64,000 nucleotides of DNA from Ananas comosus (Eukaryota; Streptophyta; Magnoliopsida; Poales; Bromeliaceae), in NCBI RefSeq assembly GCF_001540865.1, contig NC_033632.1, positions 4,447,321 to 4,511,320 of the forward strand, written 5' to 3'. Positions 34,431-46,270 of the stretch are shown piece after piece. Within the stretch, counting starts at the first letter, position 1, and every line of letters begins with the position of its first letter. The position numbers and the translations under genes are program-made. Below the pieces are notes generated by a model that was not told the origin of the DNA, made no database searches, and saw only the letters and a program-made list of their open reading frames with translations.

Positions 34431-35667
34431 AAAAAAAAAAAACCGTCTACGGAATCTCAATCTTATACCAAAACCCTCTCTTCAACCCTACATATCTTTT
34501 TTGCAAATTTGTCCTCCTACTGATGTCAAAAATAAGTGTCAATGGATGTAGATTATAATTTGATCGGGGGAAATTAAAAAGGATTCGAACACATAATCCA
34601 CTCCTTTAATAATATATAAAATAGCTAGTTATCTCAAAAAACTTAAGCTATCAAATACTGGTATTTTAATCATTTTATATTAAAAAACGACCAGATTTGT
34701 TACGAAAAGGAATCAAATAGAAAAGTAATCAATAGAATAAGTGCATATATAGCTATCAACGAGCCGAGCACGAGTGAGCTGGGGCTAGCTCAAGATCGGC
34801 TCAAAATTACTAGAGGTCAACTTGTGCTCAGCTCAAGCTCGCAACAAGATGGAAAAGTGTAACATGTGATCAGATTGCAATTTAATGAGCTAGATTGTGT
34901 TTGGCTCATTAGCTCGATTAGTTTCGAGCTAGGCTGAGCTAGCTTGTATGTAGCTCAAACTGTTTATAGCTAAATTAGAATCTTAAGTTGATTAATTAAT
35001 TTAAGAAATTATCATTTTTTCGCACAAAAAAATTGATCACAACTTGCAGATATTAAAGGAAGTCAAAATCCAACCTATAAATAAATTAACTTGTGGAGAG
35101 ATTAATTAAAGTTTATTTCTCATGTAAATTGAGGATCTGAAATTTCAAACATATATAAAGAGCATTTTTTTTTTATTTTCACCAAATACATAAAGAGCAT
35201 TTTGCTGCATAAATCGTGGGCTTCAACCCACTTTAGAGCATCCTCTCCCTCACAAAAACTCATAATTAATTACACCACCAAAATTCCATACACACATACA
35301 TACATATGCAAATGTATGTTGTAAATTTGTATCTTGTATATGCGTATACACACACACACACATACTATTAATACAACTTTTCCAAACCATTATTAGTAAT
35401 AGAAAGATGCATAATTACTTACAAGACAACTCCTACAGAAACTTATGAATATTGAAAGAGATTGAGCGTTAAGTAGTTTATGCTTATCTTTCAGGTACGC
35501 AAAAGGAAAGCATATAGTACACATGTAATTTAAGGCTTCATATAAGCAAGGCAAAAGGAACCAAAAAAAAAAAAAAGGAACTTCCTCCAAACCTTGAAAG
35601 CTCCCAAAATAACCAAAAAGATAAAGTTAAGCCTCAACCTTTATCCAAAAAAAAAAAGAGTATACAA
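34431..35667. other. Gene-free stretch with GAGCTCG-rich repeat
   Basis: Between 34760 and 34960 there are repeated AGCTCAAGCTCG/CGAGCTAGGCTGAGCT words typical of a degraded MITE. A (CA)n tract is near 35350. There is no supported gene. Confidence 0.4.
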
Positions 35668-35992
35668 CTTACCTGGAATATGGATAATTTTTAATCGACT
35701 ATTTAATTTTTCAAAATTTTGATCTTATTACTTGTTTGATTTTAGTTACTCAACGAAAGTTTAACTTTCAAAATTTAAACTAATTACTTACTTTTAATAA
35801 ATTTATAATTGTGAGAATTACATAAAGTATATTAACTAGACTTGTAAAAATAAATGACGTATACAAATTTTAAAATCAAATTACAGTCGATCAACTCAAA
35901 TCAAACAAATTAAAAAATTAAATAATAAAATTAAAATTTTTAAAGATTGAGTAACCAACTCATATTGGGCCATAATTCGGATGAATTTTATA
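35668..35992. repeat. Fold-back repeat, family A (copy 4)
   Basis: Ends near TACCTGGAATATGG on the left and GAATTTTATACAATTTTACC on the right. The arms share TTTGATTTTAGTTACTCAAC and complementary TCAACTCAAATCAAACAAAT words with the other family A copies. Confidence 0.5.
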
Positions 35993-36245
35993 CAATTTTA
36001 CCAAAAATAAAAAAAGAAAAAAAAAGGGAAGACATGATTCATCACCTTTAAGCCTTTATGCAGCTTTTCCATGCTTTTGAGGAATAAAAACCTCAAAACC
36101 AACACTAAAATAAAGTAGAATTTAGAACCAACCATAATTCAAGTTCCATGGATCCTCCATTTACTAAAACTTCTTGCATATATATGACTTATGATCTATA
36201 TATAGCATACATTTAGGAGGTGTAGAGAGAGAAAGAGATAACTAA

Positions 36246-36247
<2 letters not shown>

Positions 36248-36322
<75 letters not shown>
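36248..36322. repeat. (TA)n-(GA)n compound microsatellite
   Basis: About 24 bases of TA followed by about 50 bases of GA. It lies about 30-100 bp beyond the stop codon of the minus-strand gene at 36.35-36.92 kb, so it may fall in that gene's 3' UTR as (CT)n-(TA)n. Confidence 0.85.
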
Positions 36323-36325
<3 letters not shown>

Positions 36326-36348
36326 TTCTTATTGATCATTTTATGCCT

Positions 36349-36553
36349 TTATATACCCAACCTTGAGCATTTGATTGAGCCCCTGGCTATGTCTATCTCA
36401 ATCAAGTTATCCTCCTCACTGATCTCTGCTAAGAGCTGATCCATTAAACCATTCTGCTTCAACACCGACTCCGGCGAGAATTCGGAGAGATCAGGCCCAT
36501 CTCCATCATCACCTGCATAGCTCCCTTCAGGAAGAGCAATCTCTATGAGGCTC

Positions 36554-36588
<35 letters not shown>

Positions 36589-36918
36589 TGAGATTGCGTC
36601 CTCCTTCGAAGACTCGTCGAGGCTTCGCGTTAGGTGGCCGGTCTCTGACGCCGACTTCTTCGAACTCTCCTTTTCTCCCTTCTCTTCTTCTTCTTGCTCT
36701 GAAGAAGGTGGCTTCGCCGCAGATTCGGTCTCGCGAAGCCGTCGAAGCTCGGAGAAGAGGGACAGTGAGCAGGTAGAGAAGGACAAGACTAGCAGTGTGA
36801 GAAAAGCTGAAAAGAGAGAGATATTGCAGTAGCAGCTGCACAGGAGGAGCAGAAAGAGAGAGAGTGCAATGGCCAGTGATCTTGGGTGTTTGAGAAGGGA
36901 AGGAGAATGAGTACGCAT
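36349..36918 (-). CDS. Small acidic plant membrane protein, 189 residues, function unknown
   Basis: A single uninterrupted frame with two N-terminal hydrophobic segments (about residues 13-30, SLAIALSLFLLLLCSCYC, and 33-52, LFSAFLTLLVLSFSTCSL). These are followed by a charged linker (EQEEEEKGEKESSKK), a run of 11 Asp encoded by a GAT repeat, and an acidic C-terminal half ending EEDNLIEIDIARGSIKCSRL. That C-terminal (D/E)DNLIEIDI-GSIKCSR block is, as I recall, conserved in an uncharacterised plant family, usually intronless. The start was chosen as the first ATG in frame before the hydrophobic region. A TATA-like element lies about 210 bases upstream. The likely topology is membrane-anchored with a cytosolic acidic tail, which is inference. 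No enzymatic motif is seen. Confidence 0.82.
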
Positions 36919-36988
36919 TTTGTGTTGAGAAACTTAAGGAGATGCAGCAATGATGCACTAATGAGTACAATGGATACTAATATAAACA

Positions 36989-36991
<3 letters not shown>

Positions 36992-37034
<43 letters not shown>
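36992..37034 (-). promoter_or_regulatory. (CT)n tract in the leader of the 36.9-kb gene
   Basis: In the gene's direction this is a pure CT repeat of about 42 bases lying about 75-115 bases upstream of the ATG. CT repeats are frequent in plant 5' leaders and can bind GAGA-type BBR/BPC factors. Confidence 0.5.
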
Positions 37035-37039
<5 letters not shown>

Positions 37040-37125
37040 AATCTTCACTTTTATTGTGTAAACTTCTCCATGAACTACTGCACAGAAATAAAGGAAAGAG
37101 AAGAGTAGGGTTTTTGTATCAGATG

Positions 37126-37138
37126 GGTTATATATAAG
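37126..37138 (-). promoter_or_regulatory. TATA-box candidate of the 36.9-kb gene
   Basis: In the gene's direction it reads CTTATATATAACC, about 210 bases before the ATG, giving a leader of roughly 175-180 bases that would include the CT tract. Confidence 0.45.
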
Positions 37139-37232
37139 TAGAACTGTATATTAATGGACACCAGAGCATTTGAAGGAGAATTAGGAAAGAAGAAGTGTTC
37201 ACTTTAAAGGGGATTTTTCACATACATGCATC

Positions 37233-37292
<60 letters not shown>

Positions 37293-37293
37293 N
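37233..37293. repeat. (TA)n microsatellite ending at an N
   Basis: About 60 bases of TA ending in a single N at 37293, immediately before the left copy of the 1,073-bp duplication. The join is probably artificial, or at least unresolved. Confidence 0.8.
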
Positions 37294-38366
37294 CAAGCAA
37301 TCAATGGATGTTTATTTATCTAATTTTTCTTTTTTCCTTTATTTATTCTTGTCTTTGCTACCTTCCAGACAAATAATTCTATTCTTGAAACATATGTGTG
37401 GAATTCAAATTGACTTCTTAAAAAGAAGTAAGATGAGATAAAAAGTCACTCTCTCCCCTATCAACATGAAATGGCGACCGTCCCTAGCGCAAGTAGCAAA
37501 AGATTTGATGATTGGTATCCGAGATCCCAAGTTTGAATTCTAATTGATTCATATTTTCAGCTACGTTTATTTTTAAATAAAATAAACGAAGTGGGTAGTA
37601 TGCTACCTATCTCTCTCTCAAAAAAAAAAAAAAAATCAAATGGTGCTTAAAACTTAAAATCATTGTGGCTACTGGCTAGCTAGTTAGTGGTATGCCCACT
37701 CAAAGTTCTTCTTCTTTTTATTTTTTATTTTTAACTATAAAACATAGGATAATTCTATGTACAAATCATTAATTAATAGGAAAAGAAAAATTTACACAGT
37801 AGCAACTCTGCTAAGATCACCCCAAATCCTGTGGAAACTATAAATGAAGTCATTTTATAATTAATTAGATTAGAATTATTTTACTTATTAGATTAGAACA
37901 TATACTTTATCTGAGATATCTAATAGATTAGGGATATTTTTTGATTTATACTATTCTTACTTAGTTTTCATATTATATTAATTAAGACAATTATAATAAT
38001 TCTAGGCCTATAAATAAAGTTCTTCCTTTTGTAAATAATGATCAATTTTATTAATAAAGAAGTTAGCTCTTTTTAATGGCTTTTCTTGGCTAAGCTAAAT
38101 TAGAAGAGAAGCTCTTTTTAATGGCTTTCAAGGTGGCGTAAAACGAACCCAATAAGCTTCGGTGGCGTAAAACGAACCAAACAAGCTTTAGATCCAGCAA
38201 AATATGAGAAAGCTCGCCGAAAATCGGTGTAAAAGATCAATGGCGAGAAAGCAGGAAAATGCGAGGTAGAGAATAGGGTTTTATTCTTAGGTATGCCCGG
38301 GTTCAGGTTGATCTTATGCAACCTCCTCTAATATATATGTATATATATATAGAGAGAGAGAGAGAG
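37294..38366. repeat. 1,073-bp direct repeat, left copy
   Basis: Matches 40412-41484 at a constant offset of 3,118 bases without a difference that I could spot, including A-run and GA-run lengths. It contains a segment with LTR-like features (about 37830-38060: TGTGGAAACTATAAATGAAG, then CTATAAATAAAGTTC) and no supported gene. The open frames within it are small and have no recognisable domain. Confidence 0.9.
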
Positions 38367-39202
38367 AATATCTATATCTATATATATAGAGAGAGAGAAT
38401 AAAAAATAGACTAATTAATTAAGGAGATTTTCACATTGTTAGATACAAAGTTTCTAATTCTATTATGTTTTGATTATTCTATTAAGTTAAATTTAAATTA
38501 TACTTAATCTAATTAAGATATTTTCAGTCTTTATAGATTTATATTTCTAATCATATTAAGATCTAGCCACTATTATAAATATATCTTTTATTCTATTTTT
38601 TTGGTGCGGCAGATGAGAGAGAGTATGAGTGTTTTTTTTTGGATTAGGATTTTGTGAGAGAGGCATAGTTTGTATACCACTTTAATTATAATGAAGATCT
38701 CCGTTCCGTCTTCGCTCGTGAACATAGGCCAATGGCCAAACCACATAAATAATATATGCTTTATTTTTTCTTCTCTCGTTCTCGATTATTGTTTGGTATT
38801 TTCTCACCCGACGAACAAGATCTTTTCCGCTTTAGTTTTAACACACATATATACCGTGGAAAATATGTGAAATTGAGGAAATATTTCTCAGATAAAGTTG
38901 GTAATTATGTGTACATCTATATCAGTCTAATTTATTCTCTCATGCACAATGAATATCAGGTAAATCATATCACGTGCGCTAACGAAAAATATAGGAAAGA
39001 GATAACAAAGTAATAGGCTTACAGAGTTATACATCATAAAATGTTGGAGTGGGAATTGAATTCTCAACCTTTCAGAACACAAGGAGCTAAAAAATGATTG
39101 TGATATCATGCTGCCCAAAAGAGTCATCTAGTAAGAAATGATTTACGAATATTAGTTGTAATAAAAGCATATTGGCATATATATAGATGTGTTTAAAGGG
39201 TT

Positions 39203-39228
<26 letters not shown>
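38367..39228. other. Gene-free AT-rich stretch
   Basis: Contains (GA)n/(TA)n tracts and AT-rich text (38400-38600) reminiscent of a degraded LTR. There is no supported coding sequence. Confidence 0.4.
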
Positions 39229-39229
<1 letters not shown>

Positions 39230-39239
<10 letters not shown>

Positions 39240-39483
39240 TGTGGCTACTATATTCTTATGAGTATAGATCCCCTTGCACTTATAAATTTTTAACCGTTGA
39301 TTGATGGGATGTGTGGTTAGGATGATGATGGTCTCCACTTAGAATAATAGTGCTTCCCTAGGGTTGAGTCGGTAGTTGGTTGAATAGTATGATCTAACAG
39401 GTGAAAATGATCAATGGAATAAATTTAAGAGCCGAAAACTTATAAGTATAAGAGAGCCAATACTTATAAAAGTATAGTAGCCG

Positions 39484-39486
<3 letters not shown>
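39230..39486. repeat. Fold-back element, family C, between TA microsatellites
   Basis: Left arm GGCTACTATATTCTTATGAG, right arm complementary TTATAAAAGTATAGTAGCC. It is flanked on both sides by (TA)n tracts (39205-39227 and 39487-39519), as if the element had inserted into a microsatellite. The interior has the GATGGGATGTGTGGTTAGGA block shared with other family C copies. Confidence 0.6.
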
Positions 39487-39519
<33 letters not shown>

Positions 39520-39524
<5 letters not shown>

Positions 39525-40411
39525 CTGCATGAAAATACAAACTACTACAAAAATATTTGGCATAGTTTTGCGCATTTTAGGTGTATTTATGCCACAAAAA
39601 AAAAACTCCTTAAGTAAATGGAGGGCCTTCTTTTCATATGGGGACAGCAGAGAAATTGCTAATTAAGTTGTTTAGATATGCACAACTCCCGTTGCTCCTT
39701 AAAGTAAGGTTTTTTTTTTTAAAAAATAAAATATCATTGAAATTTTTATTTCCTCAATATCATGTGGTCCTTTTACTGCCTCTGATTCTCTTGGTAGAAG
39801 CAAACCTGTGGTTTTTTTTAGCTGCATAGGATTTGAGCTCCAATGGCTTAGAAAGTAGAGAAGCCATGTGCAGGGAGTTAAGCTCACCACATGGCACTAA
39901 TTTGCTAAGTACCAATTAGAAAAGTCCAAAAGAGATTAATTTAAGAGAAGGGTTATAATTATTAAAAGCAACAACACTGTACTACTTTCTAATAATTTCT
40001 TTTTCCAAAGAAAAGGCTCTCCAAAGTCCAAGAAACCATCTGATCGATAAATTGAAATATATTTTATTTAGCAGCCTCGATCGTAGGATACTATCTGTTT
40101 CATTTATTCAGCAAATGAATTTAGCTATAAAAAGTAAGACAACGATATTTCAAATTATCTGCAGAGAAAACTGCACTGTTCTCTCGGCTATCTTAACTTA
40201 CGAAATTAAGTGCGTTTAAAAGTGATCTTTTCTCTCTTTCTCTTTACTATATTATTTTTTCTTTCTAAAGGAGATTAGTTGCTACTCATTGTCTCTCTTT
40301 GGTGGAGGAAACTTTCATTAGCAATATTAAAAATCTCATGGTGAAAAAGAAAAGGTTTAAACTCATCTATCTTTTGAATAGTGAATAGATATATTGGACT
40401 CCCCAGAGAGC
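39520..40411. other. Gene-free stretch
   Basis: No gene or defined repeat is recognised. It includes an A run near 39597 and ordinary AT-rich intergenic sequence. Confidence 0.4.
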
Positions 40412-41484
40412 CAAGCAATCAATGGATGTTTATTTATCTAATTTTTCTTTTTTCCTTTATTTATTCTTGTCTTTGCTACCTTCCAGACAAATAATTCTAT
40501 TCTTGAAACATATGTGTGGAATTCAAATTGACTTCTTAAAAAGAAGTAAGATGAGATAAAAAGTCACTCTCTCCCCTATCAACATGAAATGGCGACCGTC
40601 CCTAGCGCAAGTAGCAAAAGATTTGATGATTGGTATCCGAGATCCCAAGTTTGAATTCTAATTGATTCATATTTTCAGCTACGTTTATTTTTAAATAAAA
40701 TAAACGAAGTGGGTAGTATGCTACCTATCTCTCTCTCAAAAAAAAAAAAAAAATCAAATGGTGCTTAAAACTTAAAATCATTGTGGCTACTGGCTAGCTA
40801 GTTAGTGGTATGCCCACTCAAAGTTCTTCTTCTTTTTATTTTTTATTTTTAACTATAAAACATAGGATAATTCTATGTACAAATCATTAATTAATAGGAA
40901 AAGAAAAATTTACACAGTAGCAACTCTGCTAAGATCACCCCAAATCCTGTGGAAACTATAAATGAAGTCATTTTATAATTAATTAGATTAGAATTATTTT
41001 ACTTATTAGATTAGAACATATACTTTATCTGAGATATCTAATAGATTAGGGATATTTTTTGATTTATACTATTCTTACTTAGTTTTCATATTATATTAAT
41101 TAAGACAATTATAATAATTCTAGGCCTATAAATAAAGTTCTTCCTTTTGTAAATAATGATCAATTTTATTAATAAAGAAGTTAGCTCTTTTTAATGGCTT
41201 TTCTTGGCTAAGCTAAATTAGAAGAGAAGCTCTTTTTAATGGCTTTCAAGGTGGCGTAAAACGAACCCAATAAGCTTCGGTGGCGTAAAACGAACCAAAC
41301 AAGCTTTAGATCCAGCAAAATATGAGAAAGCTCGCCGAAAATCGGTGTAAAAGATCAATGGCGAGAAAGCAGGAAAATGCGAGGTAGAGAATAGGGTTTT
41401 ATTCTTAGGTATGCCCGGGTTCAGGTTGATCTTATGCAACCTCCTCTAATATATATGTATATATATATAGAGAGAGAGAGAGAG
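40412..41484. repeat. 1,073-bp direct repeat, right copy
   Basis: Second copy of 37294-38366. It diverges from the left copy immediately after a 16-base AG run, where a family C element follows here and different AT-rich sequence follows the left copy. Confidence 0.9.
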
Positions 41485-41706
41485 TTGAGCTATGATACTT
41501 TTACAAGTATCATCATCATGGTGCTATTAGGTTTAAGCCATTGGATCTACTTTTTGATTATTAATAGCCCTTGGATTAAACACTATTCCACCTACCACCA
41601 CCTACCACCACCTACCACCATCATCTCAACCTCACATCTCTCCATCCAAGGGCTAAAAACACACAAGTATCACCCCCATGATACTTTTACAAGTATTCTA
41701 GCCCTA
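41485..41706. repeat. Fold-back element, family C
   Basis: Left arm TTGAGCTATGATACTTTTAC and right arm ATACTTTTACAAGTATTCTA form an imperfect inverted pair. The interior has three copies of CCACCTACCACCA-type triplets and CTTGGATTAAACACTATTCC. It corresponds, in opposite orientation, to the copy at 45485-45697. Confidence 0.6.
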
Positions 41707-41714
41707 CTCTACAC

Positions 41715-41753
<39 letters not shown>

Positions 41754-41764
41754 TATATGTAACT

Positions 41765-42184
41765 AGTAGTAGTTTGGTTGAGGAGGCCTTGAGTGTTTGG
41801 TTTCGCCGCGAATTGGCGACTAATTTGAGTGAAAAAAAATCACAGGTTTGAAGGTTTCACAGTGCTGGGAATACTGGCGTGATTCATTCGTGAATCCGAC
41901 GAACTGATTGACCGTTATGGCACGTTGTTCGAGGGAAGGTCGATTCCGCATTTTGGGGTTTTTGGCAAAAGTCCCAATATTTTATGTGCGAAACTGCAAG
42001 AGATCGCAGGTGGAGGTGCATTGACGCATTTTTCACGCGCTCTGGGGGACCTGGGATGGAAATCACAGAGTTCGAGGGGTTTACGGCAATTGTACGACAA
42101 CATATAAGTTGTTGCTCTAGGGTTTTTACTTGACAAACACTAACCCTAGCCTCCCTTGTCCGCATTGCGCTCCAGCTACCTCCT
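41765..42184. other. Unassigned 420-bp stretch of average GC content
   Basis: More GC-rich than its flanks, ending at the N at 42185. The text (TAGGGTTTTTACTTGAC, then CACTAACCCTAGCCTCC) looks like the transcribed end of an LTR or a promoter. Short frames occur on both strands without recognisable domains. It may be a truncated LTR. Confidence 0.3.
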
Positions 42185-42263
42185 NTCTAGTTAATTTATA
42201 TTTTCAGCTAAATTTATTTTTTTTAAAAATAAACGAAGCGAATAGCATGTTATATTTGCCTAA

Positions 42264-42607
42264 GGGTGCGTTTGATTCGAGTTATCCTGGTAGGATTACA
42301 GGCAATCCTGCCAGGATAACTGTGCTTGGTTAATCCGCTATGTAATCTAATCGTTAATGTAGCATTACAACTCGAGCAGGATTACATCGAAAATATTAAC
42401 AGGAGGGGGGTCGTGTATCTTCCATTACGGAAACCCGTTAATACTACATATAATATAAAATGACAATTTTACCCTCAAACAACCGCAAATCTAATTAACA
42501 GCATTATTTTTATCTCTCTCTCGCCTTCCCCCTTCTCTCTCGCACACCGCTAACTCTCACACACACACACACACACACTCTCTCTCTCTCTATGTGTGCC
42601 TCTCGCA

Positions 42608-42652
<45 letters not shown>

Positions 42653-42977
42653 GAACACCTATCATCTTCTATTGCATTGTCCTCCCAATTAATCATCACG
42701 ATCTCTTCCCTCCATTCGTCATTTTCGCAAAAAATAATATTCAAATGATCACAATAAGGGCAATTTTGAAAAAAACTATACTTTTATGTTAGGATTGCTA
42801 AATTTTATAAACTGAACCAAACGTATTAATGCTATAAACACTGTAATTTAGTATTACATTACTGCATTAAACCAAACGCGCTAATACAGCATCAGTAGTA
42901 ATCTCACGCCGAAATCGAAAATACCTGGATATGTCGAGATACTTTGTAATATTACATAACTCGAACCAAACGGGCCC
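42264..42977. mobile_element. PIF/Harbinger-like MITE, 714 bp
   Basis: Left end GGGTGCGTTTGATTCGAGTT and the complement of the right end GGGCCCGTTTGGTTCGAGTT, flanked by TAA (42261-42263 and 42978-42980). The interior includes a (CA)n-(CT)n microsatellite (42555-42650) and no transposase. Confidence 0.75.
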
Positions 42978-44542
42978 TAAGATTACATAGAATATGAATT
43001 AAGATTAGGATAAAGATAAAACCAAAAAATAAAAATAAAAATAAAATAAATCGGGTACATGGACCACGCATCGTCGCCTGCACGGCTCGACTACTGCCGT
43101 GCGTGTGTGTGTTTAGACAAGAGAATGAAGCAATATATAAATAATAAATACACACCTTTAGTTTCCAATGTGGGACTAAAGTTACTAAACCTCACATATG
43201 AAAACTTTAGTTGGACTTCCGAGCAAGGCCCATCAAGTATTAGACTGCCCAAGAGACCTAATAAGTTTTAAATCACCAAAAATCCAATAAACTCTAACAA
43301 AAACTACAGTTAAATTAAAGTGAGAGATCCTAACAAACTTGGAGTTATGATAGACAAAAACAACATTTTCACCATGTATTGTGCTGTTTGAACTTTGTAC
43401 TAAGTCGCAGCTAGCTAAAAAAACTTTGTATTAATTCTAAAATCATCATATATAATGTAGTATTTAGAAATTAAGTGGCATAAACAACTACCATCAAGCC
43501 TTTAAAACTTGTTAGTATGTGTCATGGAAGGATAGTGATATATTGTTCAAATCGAAAGCCTGCTTGTCGAAACTAGGAGAAAAATGAGGACACATTTTGA
43601 AAAATAATACAGTTTTGAATCTACTAATTAAACCTGGAAATTAAATTCCTATAATAACTTTTGATGCAAAAGTGTTTGATTGATACAAAGAACGACTAAA
43701 CGATCGATGCAAGAAAAGTTCGACAAATTCTGGTTTGTTTTCCTCAGAATTTCTTAAACCAAGTTTTGTTAATTAAGCTTTGTTTAAAACATGGATTAAT
43801 TGATTCAAAACCTTGATCTCTTGTTCAATTTGTTCTTCTAATTAAAAGGGGCTTAGGATCAATGGCTTTTGGTTCCTCTTTATCATCTTATCCACTTACA
43901 AAACGATTCAATATTTGATTAAAGTTTTGGAGTGGAAGGTTTGTGTCTCTCTTTTATGTTCCCCACTATTCTACATAAGCACTATGTGTCACATTTTATA
44001 TAACCAAAATGTTGGTTAATTAGCCTACACCAATGCATTCAATTCCCTCTCTTCTTTTTGTTATGTATTTTCTCCCTAATCATTGTGTCTTTAGCCTTAA
44101 TGCTTTTCTTTGTTAGTGCTTCCTTTTGTATCTAATGCGTCGCATTTGTATCTAATGCGTTTCTGTGACAAGCATTAGAGCCGCTTAATTTCTTCGAGTT
44201 CATCGCAACATCAAACAGTTGCAACAAAATTTCTCCTTTAACTACATTAAAAAAAAAACAAGTTATTGCCTATAAATTGTCGAGGAGCGTATGTCGAGAT
44301 TCTATGTCTTCTTTCAACAACATGATTATTATCATTATTATTATTATTATTTTTCTAATGAAGGTTAAGGCATATATACTAATGATTTTGTAGATTCTAC
44401 ATACAATATACGATTCCCTTAACATTTCCTTAATTTATTATCTTGTTCTGGTGGTTTCTTTTGGAATTATACTCAAAATATATACGATCCATCGCACACG
44501 AAACTGCTTCGCTTTTTCTCATTTATAAGCTTGACATAGAGA

Positions 44543-44581
<39 letters not shown>

Positions 44582-44691
44582 TTATATGTTAGTGAAGCTA
44601 CATGAAGTTACTAGTTTAAAATTTTTTTTTTTTTTTTTTTTAACTCAAATGTTAAACAATGTTGAATACCCCGGTGGATATAAATTTTTAA
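42978..44691. other. Gene-free stretch with an LTR-like piece
   Basis: 43155-43330 contains CCAATGTGGGACTAAAGTT and related text typical of solo LTRs in monocots. The rest is AT-rich intergenic DNA with a (TA)n tract at 44545-44576 and a T run near 44620. No gene is supported. Confidence 0.4.
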
Positions 44692-45432
44692 GGGGCAATT
44701 GCCTATATACCTCTGAAAAGTTTTCGATTTTCTTATTACCCCTCGTATAAGACTAATATTGAAAATAAGCCTTCTTTATGTTCCAAGTCTTTATATATTC
44801 CTGGAGTTAATTTCCGTCAGTTAGTTGCCGTTATCTCTGAAAAATTATCATTCTTGCCAATTCCAATTTACCCTTGTACCGTAACTAACTTATCTTATAT
44901 ACCTTTCATATAGCAAATATTTTTCTTATTTGTCTCTTCAAATATCAATTAATTAATTAAGCAGATCGGGAGCTGAGCAGACGAAAGGATGAGATCGATC
45001 GCAGCTAAACCAACCTTAGTGGCTGGAGGCATAGTTAGTTAATTCGGATTCGGCAAAAATTCGGTACAGATATAATTCGATAAAATTCGTCTTTTAATTT
45101 TTAAATTCGTTGAAAAATACGGCTAAAAAACGGATTCAACAATTATTCGGATACCGTGATTTATACTGGTATTATACGTTCACCAATTAAAAATTCGGGA
45201 TAAAAAATTTGGCTATATAATAAATATATAATAATTAATATACTATATATATTTATTATAATTTTATATATAGATTAAATATATTTAAAATTATAATAAA
45301 CATATATTAATAATATATAAGAGTTATATATTTAAAAATATTAATAAATAATTACAAATTTATAAATAAAATATTATATAATAATATTTCTCTATATAAA
45401 TAAAATACTACTATAATATATATTTATAAATA

Positions 45433-45472
<40 letters not shown>

Positions 45473-45484
45473 TATATAATATAT

Positions 45485-45697
45485 TTGAGCTAGAATACTC
45501 TCAAAAGCACTAAGACGGTGGTGCTTTTGGATTTTTAGCGATTGGATGGAGAGATGTATGGTTGGGATGATGGTGTAGGTGGTGGTAGGTGAATAGTATT
45601 TGATCCAAGGGCTATTAGAAATTAAGGAGTAGATCCAAGGGCTTAAAAACTTAGAAGCACTAAGAAGGTGGTGCTTCTAAAAAAGTTTCTAGCTCAA
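45485..45697. repeat. Fold-back element, family C, nested
   Basis: Left arm TTGAGCTAGAATACTCTCAA, right arm GTTTCTAGCTCAA. Both subterminal regions carry AAGCACTAAG-CGGTGGTGCTT-type text in opposite orientation. It is nested in the Mutator-like element, so it inserted later. Confidence 0.6.
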
Positions 45698-45698
45698 T

Positions 45699-45703
<5 letters not shown>

Positions 45704-45766
<63 letters not shown>

Positions 45767-45791
45767 ACGAGGCCAAATTGGCCTCGTGGAC
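45704..45791. repeat. (TA)n tract joined to a 29-bp palindrome
   Basis: About 58 bases of TA run directly into GTCCACGAGGCCA-AATTGGCCTCGTGGAC (45763-45791), a near-perfect hairpin with 12-13-bp arms. The palindrome sits exactly at the AT-rich to GC-rich boundary. Confidence 0.85.
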
Positions 45792-46270
45792 CGTGCACAC
45801 CACTGCTCCGCCCTGCCGCACGAGGACAAGGATGAAGGCCACCACTCGAGAGCGAGCACAATGGCGCCGCCCTGCCGCACGTGCACTCCATCTCGGCGGT
45901 AAACCTCATGGGGAAGAGCGCGCCGGCGAGGCCAGGGTAAAGCGAGGTCGAAGGCGCCGCGAAGAAAGGGAGATGTGGGGGTCGCGCTGGCTGACGAGCG
46001 GGGGAATCGAGGAGGTCGACGCCGGTGACGTCGGCGACCGCCGAATCGCGGAGGCGCGACCGACTGGTCGCGCTGGCGGAGACACAAGAGGACCGCGGAG
46101 GAGTTTGGAGAGGAGGCGGAAGGCGCGGAGGGAGGAGAACACAGCAGTGGAGAGGAGACGGCTGGCAGGATTGTCGCTGCGGCCCTCTTGCTCTCGGCGC
46201 CTGCCAAGGTGGCGGAGGAGACACGACGGGAGCGATTATTTGGCCGAAGAGAAAGAGAGGATAAGTTAAG
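45763..46270 (-). pseudogene. GC-rich coding-like cargo of unknown origin
   Basis: About 500 bp with GC content typical of monocot first exons, inside an otherwise AT-rich element. On the minus strand several overlapping frames stay open. One contains ALFPMRFTAEMECTCGRAAP, but none is clearly a known domain and no frame is open end to end without low-complexity sequence. Captured gene fragments in Mutator-like elements usually look like this. I could not identify the source. Confidence 0.35.

Noticed and set aside
38118..38321. 67-codon frame, identical to one at 41236-41439
   Set aside because: Its presence twice comes from the 1,073-bp duplication, not from selection. No homology or gene signals.
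45694..46269. Several overlapping frames up to 176 codons on both strands
   Set aside because: They overlap each other, end in translated TA repeats and show no recognisable domain. Reported only as possible captured cargo.
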